From Gammaproteobacteria bacterium LSUCC0112 (lineage in GTDB: Bacteria > Pseudomonadota > Gammaproteobacteria > Pseudomonadales > Pseudohongiellaceae): a DNA stretch of 64,000 nucleotides. Of this stretch, positions 7,542-16,355 are shown piece by piece; position 1 is the first letter of the stretch, and each line of letters begins with the position of its first letter. The translations under genes and the position numbers were made by a program. Location of the stretch: NCBI GenBank assembly GCA_004535785.1, contig SPIB01000001.1, positions 162,356-226,355 on the forward strand. The letters run 5' to 3'. The notes under the pieces are model-generated. The model searched no databases and had not been told where the DNA came from. It was given only the letters and a program-made list of their open reading frames with translations.

Positions 7542-9647
7542 TCAGGCGTTTTCTTTAGCCCAGTCAGCAAAGGTTTTACCTTCTTCAGCCAGTTTCACCA
7601 ACAGTGGTGCCGGTTTCCAGTAGTCCCCGCCCAGCGTTTTTGCAAACTCGTTGATGCGATCTACCACCGTCTTCAAACCGACTTGATCGGCGTAACACAT
7701 TGGGCCACCCTTGGCGACGGGGAAACCGTAACCGGACAGGTACACAATGTCGATGTCGCCGGGGCGTTGGGCGATGCCTTCGTCGAGAATCAGCGCACCT
7801 TCGTTGATCAATGGGAAAAACAGACGATCAACAATTTCTTCTTCGCTGATTTCCCGTTGTTCAATACCCAGTTCAGCGGCTTTTTGCTTGATCAATGCCT
7901 CTACTTCCGGGTCAGCCTGACGTGCCCGGGTAGCCGGATCGTATTTGTAATACCCGGCACCTGTCTTCTGGCCCATGCGACCCATTTCTACCAGCGCACT
8001 GGCGATACAATGGGTTTTGGGATCATGAACAACATCCGTACGAGCCTGTCGTGCTTTGTAACCGATATCCAATCCGGCAAGGTCGCCAACCGCTAAGGGT
8101 CCCATTGCCATGCCAAATTTTTCGGCCGCGGCATCAACTTGTGTCGGTGTGGCACCATCCAGCAGCAGCATGTGCGCCTGACGTCCATAACCGGTCAACA
8201 TACGGTTGCCAATAAATCCGTAACACACACGAGACAACACACACACTTTGCCGATTTTTTTGCCGATCTGCATGACCGTAGCCAGCACTTCATGCGATGT
8301 TTTGTCAGCGCGCACCACTTCCAGCAGCTTCATCACGTTAGCCGGACTGAAGAAGTGCATACCCACCACATCCTGCGGTCGCGCAGTGGCCTCTGCAATC
8401 ATATTCACGTCTTGATACGAGGTATTGGAGGCCAGAATGGCGCCGGGTTTACAAACGGCGTCCAGCTTGGCAAACACCTCTTTTTTGACATCAGGATTTT
8501 CGAAGACAGCTTCAATGACCAGATCAGCGTTACCAATATCATCGTAGCTGGTGGTTCCGGTAATCAGTCCAACACGCTTTTCCATATCGGCTTCGGACAT
8601 TTTGCCTTTCTGCACAGTGATGCTGTAATTTTTGCGAATCACACCAAGACCACGCTCCAGCGCCTCTGCACTCAGTTCAACCAACTTGACGGGAATACCG
8701 ACGTTTGCAAAACACATCGCGATACCACCGCCCATCGTGCCACTACCGATGATGGCGACTTGTTTGATGTCACGCACAGCCGTATCTTTGGGCAGATCTT
8801 TGATTTTGGCCGCTTCACGTTCGGCAAAAAACGCGTGACGCATCGCTTTGGATTGTGGTGATGTCACCAACTCCATAAACAGTTTACGCTCGACTTCCAG
8901 ACCCGCATCGATGGGTTGTCCCACGGCGGCTTCAATGCACGACACAATACGATCCTGGGCAATCTGCCCGCGTGCACGTTTTGCAACCTGCTTACGGTAG
9001 CCGTCGAAGAATCCCGGCTCAATGGTCGCCGGGTCGATACTGATATCACGCACCCGTTTCAATTTGGCGCCCGATTCAACCAGATCATGCGCATAGGCAA
9101 GGGCACTTGCCTGCAGATCTTCATTGCCCAACACCTCATCAATCAAACCCATGTCAGACGCCTGCCGTGCGGCAATTGGATCTCCGGTCGTAATCATTTC
9201 CAGCGCGGCCTTGACACCGGCAATACGCGGAACACGCTGAGTACCACCCGCGCCAGGCAGCAGACCAAGTTTCACTTCCGGCAGCCCTACTTTGGCTGAG
9301 GGCACCGCGCAACGATAGTGACAGGCCAGCGCGACTTCAAAACCACCACCCAGCGCGGTGCCATGGATTGCGGCAATCACCAGTTTGGATGAATTTTCGA
9401 TAGCACCCAGCACATCTGGCAATGAAGGCGCCATTGGCGGCTTGCCAAATTCAGTGATGTCGGCACCCGCAATAAATGTACGTCCATCACACATGAGAAT
9501 GATCGCTTCTGACGCATCTTTCTGAGCTGACTGGACAGCGATAAGAATGCCCTCACGGACGGCCTGGGAAAGCGCATTGACGGGTGGACTGTTGACTTTG
9601 ATAACACCGATATTATTGATGAGTTCGTAACTGACAACACTGGACAT
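7542..9647 (-). CDS. Bifunctional enoyl-CoA hydratase / 3-hydroxyacyl-CoA dehydrogenase
   Basis: Start chosen at the ATG at 9647, which has AAGGG eight or so bases upstream; the longer frame to 9752 adds 35 residues that overlap the thiolase gene and do not match the family. The 701-residue enzyme begins with a crotonase domain ([46 protein letters not shown]), followed by an NAD-binding dehydrogenase domain ([13 protein letters not shown] near residue 300) and two C-terminal dehydrogenase segments. The start SPPVNALS and the length resemble the peroxisomal-type multifunctional enzyme rather than E. coli FadB. It carries out the hydration and second oxidation steps of fatty-acid beta-oxidation in the cytoplasm. 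It follows the thiolase by 53 nt, an AB-type operon. Confidence 0.93.
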   Translation of the reverse strand: MSSVVSYELINNIGVIKVNSPPVNALSQAVREGILIAVQSAQKDASEAIILMCDGRTFIAGADITEFGKPPMAPSLPDVLGAIENSSKLVIAAIHGTALGGGFEVALACHYRCAVPSAKVGLPEVKLGLLPGAGGTQRVPRIAGVKAALEMITTGDPIAARQASDMGLIDEVLGNEDLQASALAYAHDLVESGAKLKRVRDISIDPATIEPGFFDGYRKQVAKRARGQIAQDRIVSCIEAAVGQPIDAGLEVERKLFMELVTSPQSKAMRHAFFAEREAAKIKDLPKDTAVRDIKQVAIIGSGTMGGGIAMCFANVGIPVKLVELSAEALERGLGVIRKNYSITVQKGKMSEADMEKRVGLITGTTSYDDIGNADLVIEAVFENPDVKKEVFAKLDAVCKPGAILASNTSYQDVNMIAEATARPQDVVGMHFFSPANVMKLLEVVRADKTSHEVLATVMQIGKKIGKVCVLSRVCYGFIGNRMLTGYGRQAHMLLLDGATPTQVDAAAEKFGMAMGPLAVGDLAGLDIGYKARQARTDVVHDPKTHCIASALVEMGRMGQKTGAGYYKYDPATRARQADPEVEALIKQKAAELGIEQREISEEEIVDRLFFPLINEGALILDEGIAQRPGDIDIVYLSGYGFPVAKGGPMCYADQVGLKTVVDRINEFAKTLGGDYWKPAPLLVKLAEEGKTFADWAKENA

Positions 9648-9700
9648 GAGTGAATCCCTTTCAGAGCAAAAAATGAGTGAATGGTTTTTGTGAATTTCTC

Positions 9701-10915
9701 TTAGTCGAGCCGCTCGATAATGGCTGCAACACCTTGGCCAATACCAATACACAGACTGACCATGGCATAACGCCCGCCACTGCGTTCGAGTTGACGGACG
9801 GCGCTCAGCGCAATTCGCGCACCGGACGCGCCCAGCGGATGCCCGACAGCAATGGCCCCGCCGTTGGGGTTTACACGCGTGTCGTTAAAGTCGACTTCCA
9901 GCAGTTTCAGGCAACCCAACACCTGGGTAGCAAATGCTTCGTTGATTTCGATGATATCCATGTCGTTCAGCGTCAGTCCAGCGCGGGCCAGCGCTTTACG
10001 CGCCGCAAACACAGGTCCAAGCCCCATCACGCGTGGCTCAACCCCGGCGATCGCACCTGCGATGATGCGCGCCCGTGGTTTAACTCCGTACTTCTCACCA
10101 ATGGCGGCGTTGCCGATAATCAAGGCGGCGGCGCCATCGTTGATCCCCGATGCGTTGCCCGCCGTTACCACACCACCTTCAAACAGCGGACGAAGTCCGG
10201 CCAGTGTTTCCAGCGTAGAATCAGCCCGCGGGTGTTCATCAATGTTCACCACCAACGGCGGCAGTTTTTTACCGCGAGACACTTCGGTAGCAATGATTTC
10301 TCCGGCAAAAAAACCGGAAGCGCGCGCTGCTTCGTAACGCGCCTGGGATCCGGCTGCAAACAGATCGCTCTGCTCACGTGTAATTCCGAGATCGCTGGCA
10401 ATATTGTCAGCTGTCTGCGGCATCGTGTCATTGCCAAAACCTTTTGCAAATAACGGATTGGTAAAACGTGCACCCAGTGTGCTGTCAGCAATCTGTTGTC
10501 CCCGATCAAATGCGGATTGGGCTTTGGACAAAATGAGCGGAGCCCGGCTCATGGACTCAACACCACCTGCCAAAAACAATTCTCCCTCACCTGACTTGAC
10601 GCCACGACTGGCGTCCAGAATCGCTGCCAACCCCGATCCGCACAATCTGTTTACCGTGAGTCCACCGACGCCAACCGGCATCCCCGCCAACAGCGCGGCA
10701 AAACGTCCGACGTTCCTGCAATCTTCGCCGGCCTGATTGGTATTACCCATAATTACATCTTCATAGGCATCCGGGCTGAAGACATTGCGACCGACAACCG
10801 TGCGGATCACATGTGCCAGCAGATCATCAGGGCGTATAGACGACAGACTGCCGCCGTGACGGCCAAACGCTGTTCGCGCGCCGTCATAAATAAAGGCATC
10901 TTGAAATTGACTCAT
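9701..10915 (-). CDS. Acetyl-CoA C-acyltransferase (thiolase)
   Basis: The 404-residue protein has all thiolase II active-site elements: the nucleophilic Cys in NRLCGSGLAA (about residue 90), the His in GHPLGASGAR and the second Cys in SLCIGIGQG near the C-terminus. It cleaves 3-oxoacyl-CoA with CoA to give acetyl-CoA and a shortened acyl-CoA; a degradative role fits its place as first gene of the unit with the hydratase/dehydrogenase. The N-terminal half resembles PcaF-type thiolases (LAGGVESMSRAP), so a dicarboxylic 3-oxoacyl-CoA substrate cannot be excluded. It is divergent from the acyl-CoA dehydrogenase gene across a 174-nt spacer that should contain both promoters. Confidence 0.93.
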   Translation of the reverse strand: MSQFQDAFIYDGARTAFGRHGGSLSSIRPDDLLAHVIRTVVGRNVFSPDAYEDVIMGNTNQAGEDCRNVGRFAALLAGMPVGVGGLTVNRLCGSGLAAILDASRGVKSGEGELFLAGGVESMSRAPLILSKAQSAFDRGQQIADSTLGARFTNPLFAKGFGNDTMPQTADNIASDLGITREQSDLFAAGSQARYEAARASGFFAGEIIATEVSRGKKLPPLVVNIDEHPRADSTLETLAGLRPLFEGGVVTAGNASGINDGAAALIIGNAAIGEKYGVKPRARIIAGAIAGVEPRVMGLGPVFAARKALARAGLTLNDMDIIEINEAFATQVLGCLKLLEVDFNDTRVNPNGGAIAVGHPLGASGARIALSAVRQLERSGGRYAMVSLCIGIGQGVAAIIERLD

Positions 10916-11009
10916 AGAATTGTTCTCTTGTTCCCCGTAACATAGATTTCATCACCGCGCCGCATGGTAGCACATGCTTTTCGGGGGTGGAATTCGACTC
11001 CGGACGCTC

Positions 11010-11040
11010 GTTCGGGGTATTATGCCGAACTTTCGTTCGG
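11010..11040. promoter_or_regulatory. Candidate operator between divergent beta-oxidation genes
   Basis: Three GTTCGG half-sites lie in a row: 11010-11015 direct, 11025-11030 inverted (CCGAAC) and 11035-11040 direct. The first two form an inverted repeat with a nine-base spacer. The site lies in the 174-nt gap between the thiolase gene and the acyl-CoA dehydrogenase gene, so one regulator bound here could control both. It does not match the PsrA or FadR consensus I know. Function is inferred only from symmetry and position. Confidence 0.4.
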
Positions 11041-11089
11041 TCAGCTTTTCAGCGACCAGCAGTCAGACCTATCTTGTAAGAGGCCAACT

Positions 11090-12238
11090 ATGATTCGAGA
11101 CCAGGAAACATTAAATCAACTCATTGATATGGTTGAGCGTTTTGTTCGGGAACGGTTAATTCCGGCTGAACATCAAGTAGCTGAAGACTACAAAGTACCT
11201 GACGAAATTATCCGGGAAATGAAAGAACTCGGCCTGTTTGGCATGACAATTCCTGAAGAATATGGCGGGCTCGGCCTGACCATGGAAGAGGAGATTTATG
11301 TTGCCATGGCACTGGGTCACACATCTCCCGCTTTCCGTTCCATTCTGGGTACTAACAACGGCATTGGTTCTGCCGCCGTGGTGTTTGATGGCACCGAAGA
11401 ACAAAAACAGAAATTCCTGCCCAAGTATGCCAGTGGTGAGTGGGTAGGATGTTTTTGCCTGACTGAACCGGATGTTGGCTCCGATGCCGGCTCGCTGAAA
11501 ACCACAGCGGTGCGCGACGGAGACCACTTCATTATCAACGGCACCAAGCGCTACATCACCAACGGCCCGGTTGCCGACACCTTTAATGTCATGGCACGCA
11601 CTAATCCTGATATCAAGGGAGCACGTGGCATTTCTGCGTTCATTGTTGAAAAAGGCACGCCCGGCATTATCCTCGGCGCTATCGACAAAAAAATGGGACA
11701 AGCTGGCTCATTGACCTGCGATGTGATTTTTGACAACTGCCGTGTGCCCGCGGCCAATCTGATCGGCAAAGAAGGTGACGGTTTTATTACCGCCATGAAA
11801 GTACTCGATCGTGGTCGCCTGCATATCGCCGGTGTCAGTGTGGGTGTTGCTGAACGTCTGATTGATGACGCGCTGCGTTTTGCCATAGACCGCAAGCAAT
11901 TTGGAGTCGCCATTGCTGAACACCAATTGATTCAGGCCATGTTGGCTGATTCCAAAACCGAATCCTATGCTGCACGCTGCATGGTACTGGATGCTGCACG
12001 CATGCGTGATGATGGGAAAAACGTCAGCACCGAATCGGCTGCTTGCAAACTGTTTGCAACGGAAATGGTGGGACGTGTTGCTGATCGTGCCGTGCAGATT
12101 CACGGCGGCGCCGGATACATCTCTGAATACGCCGTTGAGCGCTTCTACCGCGACGTTCGTCTGTTCAGACTCTACGAAGGCACCTCACAAATCCAGCAAC
12201 TCATCATCGCCCGAAACATGATCAAAGCTGCCTCCTGA
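11090..12238 (+). CDS. Acyl-CoA dehydrogenase
   Basis: The ATG at 11090 follows an AGAGG ribosome-binding site and gives the family-typical start (MIRDQETLNQ); an in-frame start at 10964 would add 42 unconserved residues and run through the promoter region. The 382-residue flavoprotein shows the FAD-binding CFCLTEPDVGSDAGS motif and the C-terminal YEGTSQIQ motif with the canonical catalytic Glu used by short- and medium-chain enzymes. It performs the first oxidation of acyl-CoA beta-oxidation and passes electrons to ETF. It is divergent from the thiolase operon, so the two units together cover all steps of the cycle. A large repeat cluster begins 12 nt after its stop. Confidence 0.94.
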   Translation: MIRDQETLNQLIDMVERFVRERLIPAEHQVAEDYKVPDEIIREMKELGLFGMTIPEEYGGLGLTMEEEIYVAMALGHTSPAFRSILGTNNGIGSAAVVFDGTEEQKQKFLPKYASGEWVGCFCLTEPDVGSDAGSLKTTAVRDGDHFIINGTKRYITNGPVADTFNVMARTNPDIKGARGISAFIVEKGTPGIILGAIDKKMGQAGSLTCDVIFDNCRVPAANLIGKEGDGFITAMKVLDRGRLHIAGVSVGVAERLIDDALRFAIDRKQFGVAIAEHQLIQAMLADSKTESYAARCMVLDAARMRDDGKNVSTESAACKLFATEMVGRVADRAVQIHGGAGYISEYAVERFYRDVRLFRLYEGTSQIQQLIIARNMIKAAS

Positions 12239-12250
12239 CTACGACTAGAC

Positions 12251-12424
12251 GCAGCGGGAAGGCAGTGGTCGCAGGTATGCGTTGAAGAACAATCAGATGC
12301 CGCAGGCATCGTTCTGAAACCCATACCTGCGACCACTGCCTTCCCGCTGCACCACCGTTCTGAAACCCATACCTGCTACAACGGCCTGATACCCGTTCTG
12401 AAAACCAACCCTGCTGCCACCGCC
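12251..12424. repeat. Composite palindrome built from four copies of a 30-nt unit
   Basis: Perfect 29-bp inverted arms occupy 12251-12279 and 12322-12350, separated by 42 nt that contain a smaller hairpin (GATGCC 12296-12301 with GGCATC 12305-12310, extended by AGAAC/GTTCT). Behind it the same unit recurs. One 30-nt unit, beginning GTTCTGAAACCCATACC, can be read four times: inverted at 12261-12290, and direct at 12311-12340, 12357-12386 and 12395-12424, the last two degenerate. The cluster begins 12 nt after the acyl-CoA dehydrogenase stop. The outer sequence (GCAGCGGGA) resembles the ends of the family-A elements, but the core is different. There is no T-run, so it is not a standard terminator. 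Confidence 0.85.
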
Positions 12425-12446
12425 CGGCACCCAATACGCTCAAGTC

Positions 12447-12463
12447 CAAAGTGATCCACTTTG
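12447..12463. promoter_or_regulatory. Perfect 17-bp palindrome upstream of speD
   Basis: CAAAGTG and CACTTTG flank the trinucleotide ATC, giving a perfect two-fold symmetric site. It lies about 240 bp before the speD start and right after the repeat cluster. It could be an operator for the polyamine operon, or a remnant hairpin of the repeat cluster. No regulator can be assigned. Confidence 0.35.
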
Positions 12464-12703
12464 ATTTATCTCAGTTTTGTGACAATAAAAACCCACGCAA
12501 GACCTGTAAAAAGTGGAAATTTGCTTGTATTTCCCAAAAAAATACTTAAACTGCTCCCCCTCTGCAAAATTCAGACACACTGACGCAGATCATCAAACCA
12601 ACCACATATGGATTGGAGGCTAATAGCCCAGACAGCAACTGCTGCAACTCAGCGACACTGACGGACTATGAGTTCACCGCCATCTTTTTTTGGGGTAAGG
12701 ATT

Positions 12704-13207
12704 ATGAGCACGATCTCCTCCATTAAAGAGACTCTCAAAGCATCTACCGCCAGTGAGAGCATCAGCAGCGCCAATGAAAGTGAATGGCCTGGATTTTCAG
12801 CACCCGCTGCTGACGAAGCCAAGGATCACTTTATCAGACGAAACGGCATTGAGTTCGCGGGCACACACTTGCTCATCGATTTTTGGGGCGCACACAACCT
12901 CACCGACCTGAAACTGATGGAAACCAAATTCCGCGAGTGTGTTGAAAAATGCGGCGCTACCCTGCTGCACATTCATTTGCATCACTTTACGCCAAATGGC
13001 GGCATCTCGGGTGTTGCTGTACTGGCTGAATCCCATATCAGTGTTCATACCTGGCCGGAACGTGGGTATGCGGCATTTGACATTTTTATGTGTGGTGACG
13101 CGCAACCTGAAAAAGCTATCCCAATCCTGAAAGGCGCATTCAAACCTGAACGAATTATCGTTGGCGAACAACTGCGCGGCCTGACCCAAACGGCTTCAGA
13201 CAATTGA
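12704..13207 (+). CDS. speD: S-adenosylmethionine decarboxylase proenzyme
   Basis: The chosen ATG at 12704 has TAAGGA seven bases upstream; an in-frame start 36 bases earlier lacks a site. The 167-residue proenzyme contains the self-cleavage motif AESHISVHTWPE, where the Ser after Glu becomes the pyruvoyl group, and the conserved Cys in FDIFMCGDA. The enzyme makes decarboxylated AdoMet, the aminopropyl donor. Its N-terminal 45 residues, rich in Ser and Glu, go beyond the short SpeH type (about 120-130 residues). The stop overlaps the speE start by four bases (TTGA), so the two are translationally coupled and form the spermidine-synthesis operon. Confidence 0.93.
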   Translation: MSTISSIKETLKASTASESISSANESEWPGFSAPAADEAKDHFIRRNGIEFAGTHLLIDFWGAHNLTDLKLMETKFRECVEKCGATLLHIHLHHFTPNGGISGVAVLAESHISVHTWPERGYAAFDIFMCGDAQPEKAIPILKGAFKPERIIVGEQLRGLTQTASDN

Positions 13208-14091
13208 GCAAGCAAACCACTGACACGTTCTGGACAGAAACGCTGTATAGCGCCTACGGACAGCGCTTTCGTGTCGACGAAGTGCTGTTTGAGGAAAAGT
13301 CCGAACACCAGCACCTGCTGATCTTTCGCAACGAACAGTTCGGGCGGGTGCTGGCACTGGATGGCATCGTACAGACTACCGAACGCGACGAATTTATTTA
13401 TCACGAGATGTTGACCCATGTCCCGCTGATTGCTCACGGCAGTGCCCGGCGCGTGCTGATTATCGGCGGTGGCGATGGCGGCATTCTGCGCGAGGTCTGC
13501 CGCCACTCCACAGTTGAACATGTCACGCAGGTAGAAATTGATCAGTCGGTAATTGATCTGGCCAAGACCTGGTTTCCCGGACACAGCGACGGGGCTTACG
13601 ATGACGCTCGCGCCAATATAGTGATTGGTGACGGATTCGATTTTGTGCAAACCACTCAGGATCGTTTTGATGTCATTATTTCGGACTCCACTGATCCGCT
13701 CGGACCTGGGGAGGTGTTATTCAGCAAGGACTTTTACGCGGGATGTCAGCGAAGCCTGAATCCGGGAGGCCTGCTGGTCACTCAGAATGGTGTACCGTTT
13801 ATGCAGCCCGGCGAACTCAGCAATACGGCAGCACGGCTTTCAAAACTGTTTCGAGATCGACGCTTCTACACGGCAGCCGTGCCTACTTACATCGGTGGCG
13901 TTATGACATTTGCCTGGGCAAGTGACAATCCTGACCTGGCCCAGGTGGATATTGACACACTGACCCGGCGCTGGCTGTCGCAACACATCCAATCCCGTTA
14001 TTACACGCCCGAATTACATCAAGCCGCGTTTGCATTGCCGCGCTATTTGCTGGACATGCTCCAGACCGGGTATCCTGCTGCATGTGACTAA
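13204..14091 (+). CDS. speE: Polyamine aminopropyltransferase (spermidine synthase)
   Basis: The 295-residue enzyme begins with a TTG that overlaps the speD stop; no ATG is available nearby and the resulting N-terminus (FWTETLYSAYGQRFRVDEVL) is that of SpeE. The AdoMet-fold motif IIGGGDGGILREV and the active-site ISDSTDPLGPGE segment with its Asp residues are intact. It transfers the aminopropyl group from decarboxylated AdoMet to putrescine, giving spermidine and methylthioadenosine in the cytoplasm. An mtnA gene at 41287-42411 could take part in recycling that by-product. Confidence 0.95.
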   Translation: MSKQTTDTFWTETLYSAYGQRFRVDEVLFEEKSEHQHLLIFRNEQFGRVLALDGIVQTTERDEFIYHEMLTHVPLIAHGSARRVLIIGGGDGGILREVCRHSTVEHVTQVEIDQSVIDLAKTWFPGHSDGAYDDARANIVIGDGFDFVQTTQDRFDVIISDSTDPLGPGEVLFSKDFYAGCQRSLNPGGLLVTQNGVPFMQPGELSNTAARLSKLFRDRRFYTAAVPTYIGGVMTFAWASDNPDLAQVDIDTLTRRWLSQHIQSRYYTPELHQAAFALPRYLLDMLQTGYPAACD

Positions 14092-14120
14092 CAGTAGCAT
14101 CCGATTTTTTTGGGTACCCC

Positions 14121-14885
14121 ATGTCCACCCGGCAGTTCAGAATTCTTACCCTCAACATCCACAAGGGCTTTGCTCTGGGTCCCAAAAGACTCGTGTTGTC
14201 ACACATCCGTGAGCACCTGCGTGCCAGTAAAGCCAATCTTGTATTTCTTCAGGAAGTAGTCGGCGACAATCAGCGCCACCGCAAGAACCTGCAGCACTGG
14301 CCGGCAGGCACCCAACTTGAATATCTTGCAGACACCGTCTGGACACATCACGCCTATGGTAAAAATGCGATTTACCAACATGGTCATCACGGCAATGCCA
14401 TACTGAGCGAACAGCCCTTTATCAACTGGGACAATATTGACGCATCATTTGTCAATTTTTCACAACGCGGGTTCTTGCATGGCACTATCGCTGGTCGTGA
14501 CGAAGGCAGTATTCATCTGATCTGTATTCATCTGGGTTTGTTGGAGCATGAACGCAAACTGCAAGTCATACGTTTGATAGAGCATGTCAAGCGCACCATT
14601 CCTGCAGAACACCCATTGATTATTGCCGGGGACCTGAACGATTGGCGTCGCACCACCCATTTAACATTGACAAAGGCACTGGGCGTGCAGGAGGCACACG
14701 AGGCGGTTACCGGCCGTTGTGCCAGAACCTTTCCGGCGTTTCTGCCCATGCTGCCAATGGATCGCATTTATGTGCGCGGATTTACTGTTCACCACAGCCA
14801 GATACTGTCAGGTGACAACTGGCGGGAATTTTCAGATCATTGCGCGCTGATGACCGACATCAGTCTGGAAACCGCCGAAGACTGA
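14121..14885 (+). CDS. Endonuclease/exonuclease/phosphatase family protein
   Basis: This 254-residue protein has the EEP fold motifs: LTLNIHKG at the N-terminus (Asn for metal), the Glu in VFLQEVVG, the His in ICIHLGLLEHERK, the GDLNDWR motif and the C-terminal SDHCAL with the catalytic Asp-His. No signal peptide or membrane helix is seen, so it is cytoplasmic. The gene lies directly before cardiolipin synthase with 42 nt between them, an arrangement seen in proteobacteria where EEP proteins accompany Cls; a phospholipid-related phosphodiesterase role is possible but inferred. Confidence 0.9.
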   Translation: MSTRQFRILTLNIHKGFALGPKRLVLSHIREHLRASKANLVFLQEVVGDNQRHRKNLQHWPAGTQLEYLADTVWTHHAYGKNAIYQHGHHGNAILSEQPFINWDNIDASFVNFSQRGFLHGTIAGRDEGSIHLICIHLGLLEHERKLQVIRLIEHVKRTIPAEHPLIIAGDLNDWRRTTHLTLTKALGVQEAHEAVTGRCARTFPAFLPMLPMDRIYVRGFTVHHSQILSGDNWREFSDHCALMTDISLETAED

Positions 14886-14927
14886 ACGTTACCCGATACA
14901 AGGCACAACCAGCAAAGGGCAAGGATC

Positions 14928-16355
14928 ATGCAGACATTGTCAGCCGCCGAGTTGCTCCTCTACATTCTGCCGCCATTATGGCTGATGATGGGATTTCTGG
15001 CCGCCGGTCATATCCTGCTTAACAAACGTGACTCGAAAGCCGCTTTTGGATGGATTGCCTTGTGTATCATCTTGCCGGTAGCGGGTCCGCTGATCTATTT
15101 ACTGTTTGGCATCAATCGCATTCATCATCGCGCACAGCGCGACTACCACATCAAAATTCCGCGCGAAGACCTGCAAACCATCAGCGAACCGGAAGGTGCC
15201 CGGTTCAAGCCCCTGTCCAATATCGGCGAGAACCTGACTCGAAAAGGCCTCTGCGACTGCACCGAGTTACTGATGCTGGAAAATGGAGAAGCCTTGTACC
15301 CGGCAATGATCGATTGCATTAAACAGGCGCGCTCTCGCGTCTTGCTCGCCTCCTACATATTCGATCATAACAGCAGCGGTCTGGCTGTTGCAGAGGCGCT
15401 GTCTGACGCGGTCAAGCGTGGCGTTGATGTCAAAGTTATCATCGACGGCATGGGCGAGTTCATGACACTACCCAGAATTGGTCACTATCTGAAAAAACTG
15501 GGGATACCTTTTCACCGCTTCAATCCTCTGACACTGTTCCCGCCTTCATTGAATATAAATATGCGCAATCACCGTAAACTGTTGATTGTTGACGGCGAAT
15601 GGGCGTTTACCGGCGGTCAGAATATTGGTGACCGGCATCTCGCCATGCAGGACCAGAATCCGGATCGCGTGTTTGACTTGCACTTTCGACTGAAAGGCAA
15701 AATCGTGGATGAGTTGGAATGGGCCTTCTGGAAAGATTGGTCATACTGCGAAGGAAAACACGACGCACCCGTGTTTCATGGCAGCAATAAACTGCAGCCC
15801 AATGCTGACATCTGGACACGCTTGATTCTGGACGGCCCCAACAAAGATATTGATAAATTGAACCATTTGATGGTGAGTGTCATCTCGGCAGCTCAGCATC
15901 AAGTATTGATCATGACACCCTATTTTTTGCCGATGTACGACATGATTGGCGCACTGATTGCGGCGCATCTGCGCGGGGTCAAGGTGAGTATACTGGTGCC
16001 CGGCCACAACAACATCAAACCGGTGCACTGGGCGATGCACAACAGCGTGCGACAACTGCTTGAGGCGGGACTGGATATTCGCCTGCAGCCACCGCCGTTT
16101 GTGCACTCCAAGTTATTATTGATTGACGATCAATATGCGCTGATTGGCTCCGCGAACATCGATCAACGCAGCCTGCGCCTCAACTATGAACTGGGTGTTG
16201 AAATTTTTTCCGCCAAGGTCAATGCCACCTTGCGCGAATACTTCAGATTGCGCGAGCAGTTGTCCAAAGCGATGACACTGGAGCACATCAATCAGCGCTC
16301 CCTGCCGGTTAAACTCAGAGACTCGATAGCGTGGCTTTTTTCACCGTATCTGTAA
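14928..16355 (+). CDS. cls: Cardiolipin synthase, PLD superfamily
   Basis: The 475-residue membrane enzyme starts with two transmembrane helices (about residues 8-32 and 38-58; PLDc_N), followed by two PLD domains. Both HKD motifs are present: NHRKLLIVDGEWAFTGGQN (about residue 210) and VHSKLLLIDDQYALIGSANID (split here as VHSKLLLIDD then GSANID, about residue 390). It condenses two phosphatidylglycerol molecules, or PG with PE, into cardiolipin at the inner membrane. An AAGGA site precedes the ATG. Its last 41 bases overlap the convergent universal stress protein gene. Confidence 0.95.
   Translation: MQTLSAAELLLYILPPLWLMMGFLAAGHILLNKRDSKAAFGWIALCIILPVAGPLIYLLFGINRIHHRAQRDYHIKIPREDLQTISEPEGARFKPLSNIGENLTRKGLCDCTELLMLENGEALYPAMIDCIKQARSRVLLASYIFDHNSSGLAVAEALSDAVKRGVDVKVIIDGMGEFMTLPRIGHYLKKLGIPFHRFNPLTLFPPSLNINMRNHRKLLIVDGEWAFTGGQNIGDRHLAMQDQNPDRVFDLHFRLKGKIVDELEWAFWKDWSYCEGKHDAPVFHGSNKLQPNADIWTRLILDGPNKDIDKLNHLMVSVISAAQHQVLIMTPYFLPMYDMIGALIAAHLRGVKVSILVPGHNNIKPVHWAMHNSVRQLLEAGLDIRLQPPPFVHSKLLLIDDQYALIGSANIDQRSLRLNYELGVEIFSAKVNATLREYFRLREQLSKAMTLEHINQRSLPVKLRDSIAWLFSPYL

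Noticed and set aside
7101..8861. Long open frames on the plus strand opposite the alcohol dehydrogenase and beta-oxidation genes
   Set aside because: They lie antisense to well-supported enzymes, have no family-like motifs and are explained by the codon bias of the real genes.
12310..12424. Repeats behind the acyl-CoA dehydrogenase as a mini CRISPR array
   Set aside because: The 30-nt copies are separated by only 16 and 8 bases, one copy is inverted, and no cas genes are near. It is a palindromic repeat cluster.
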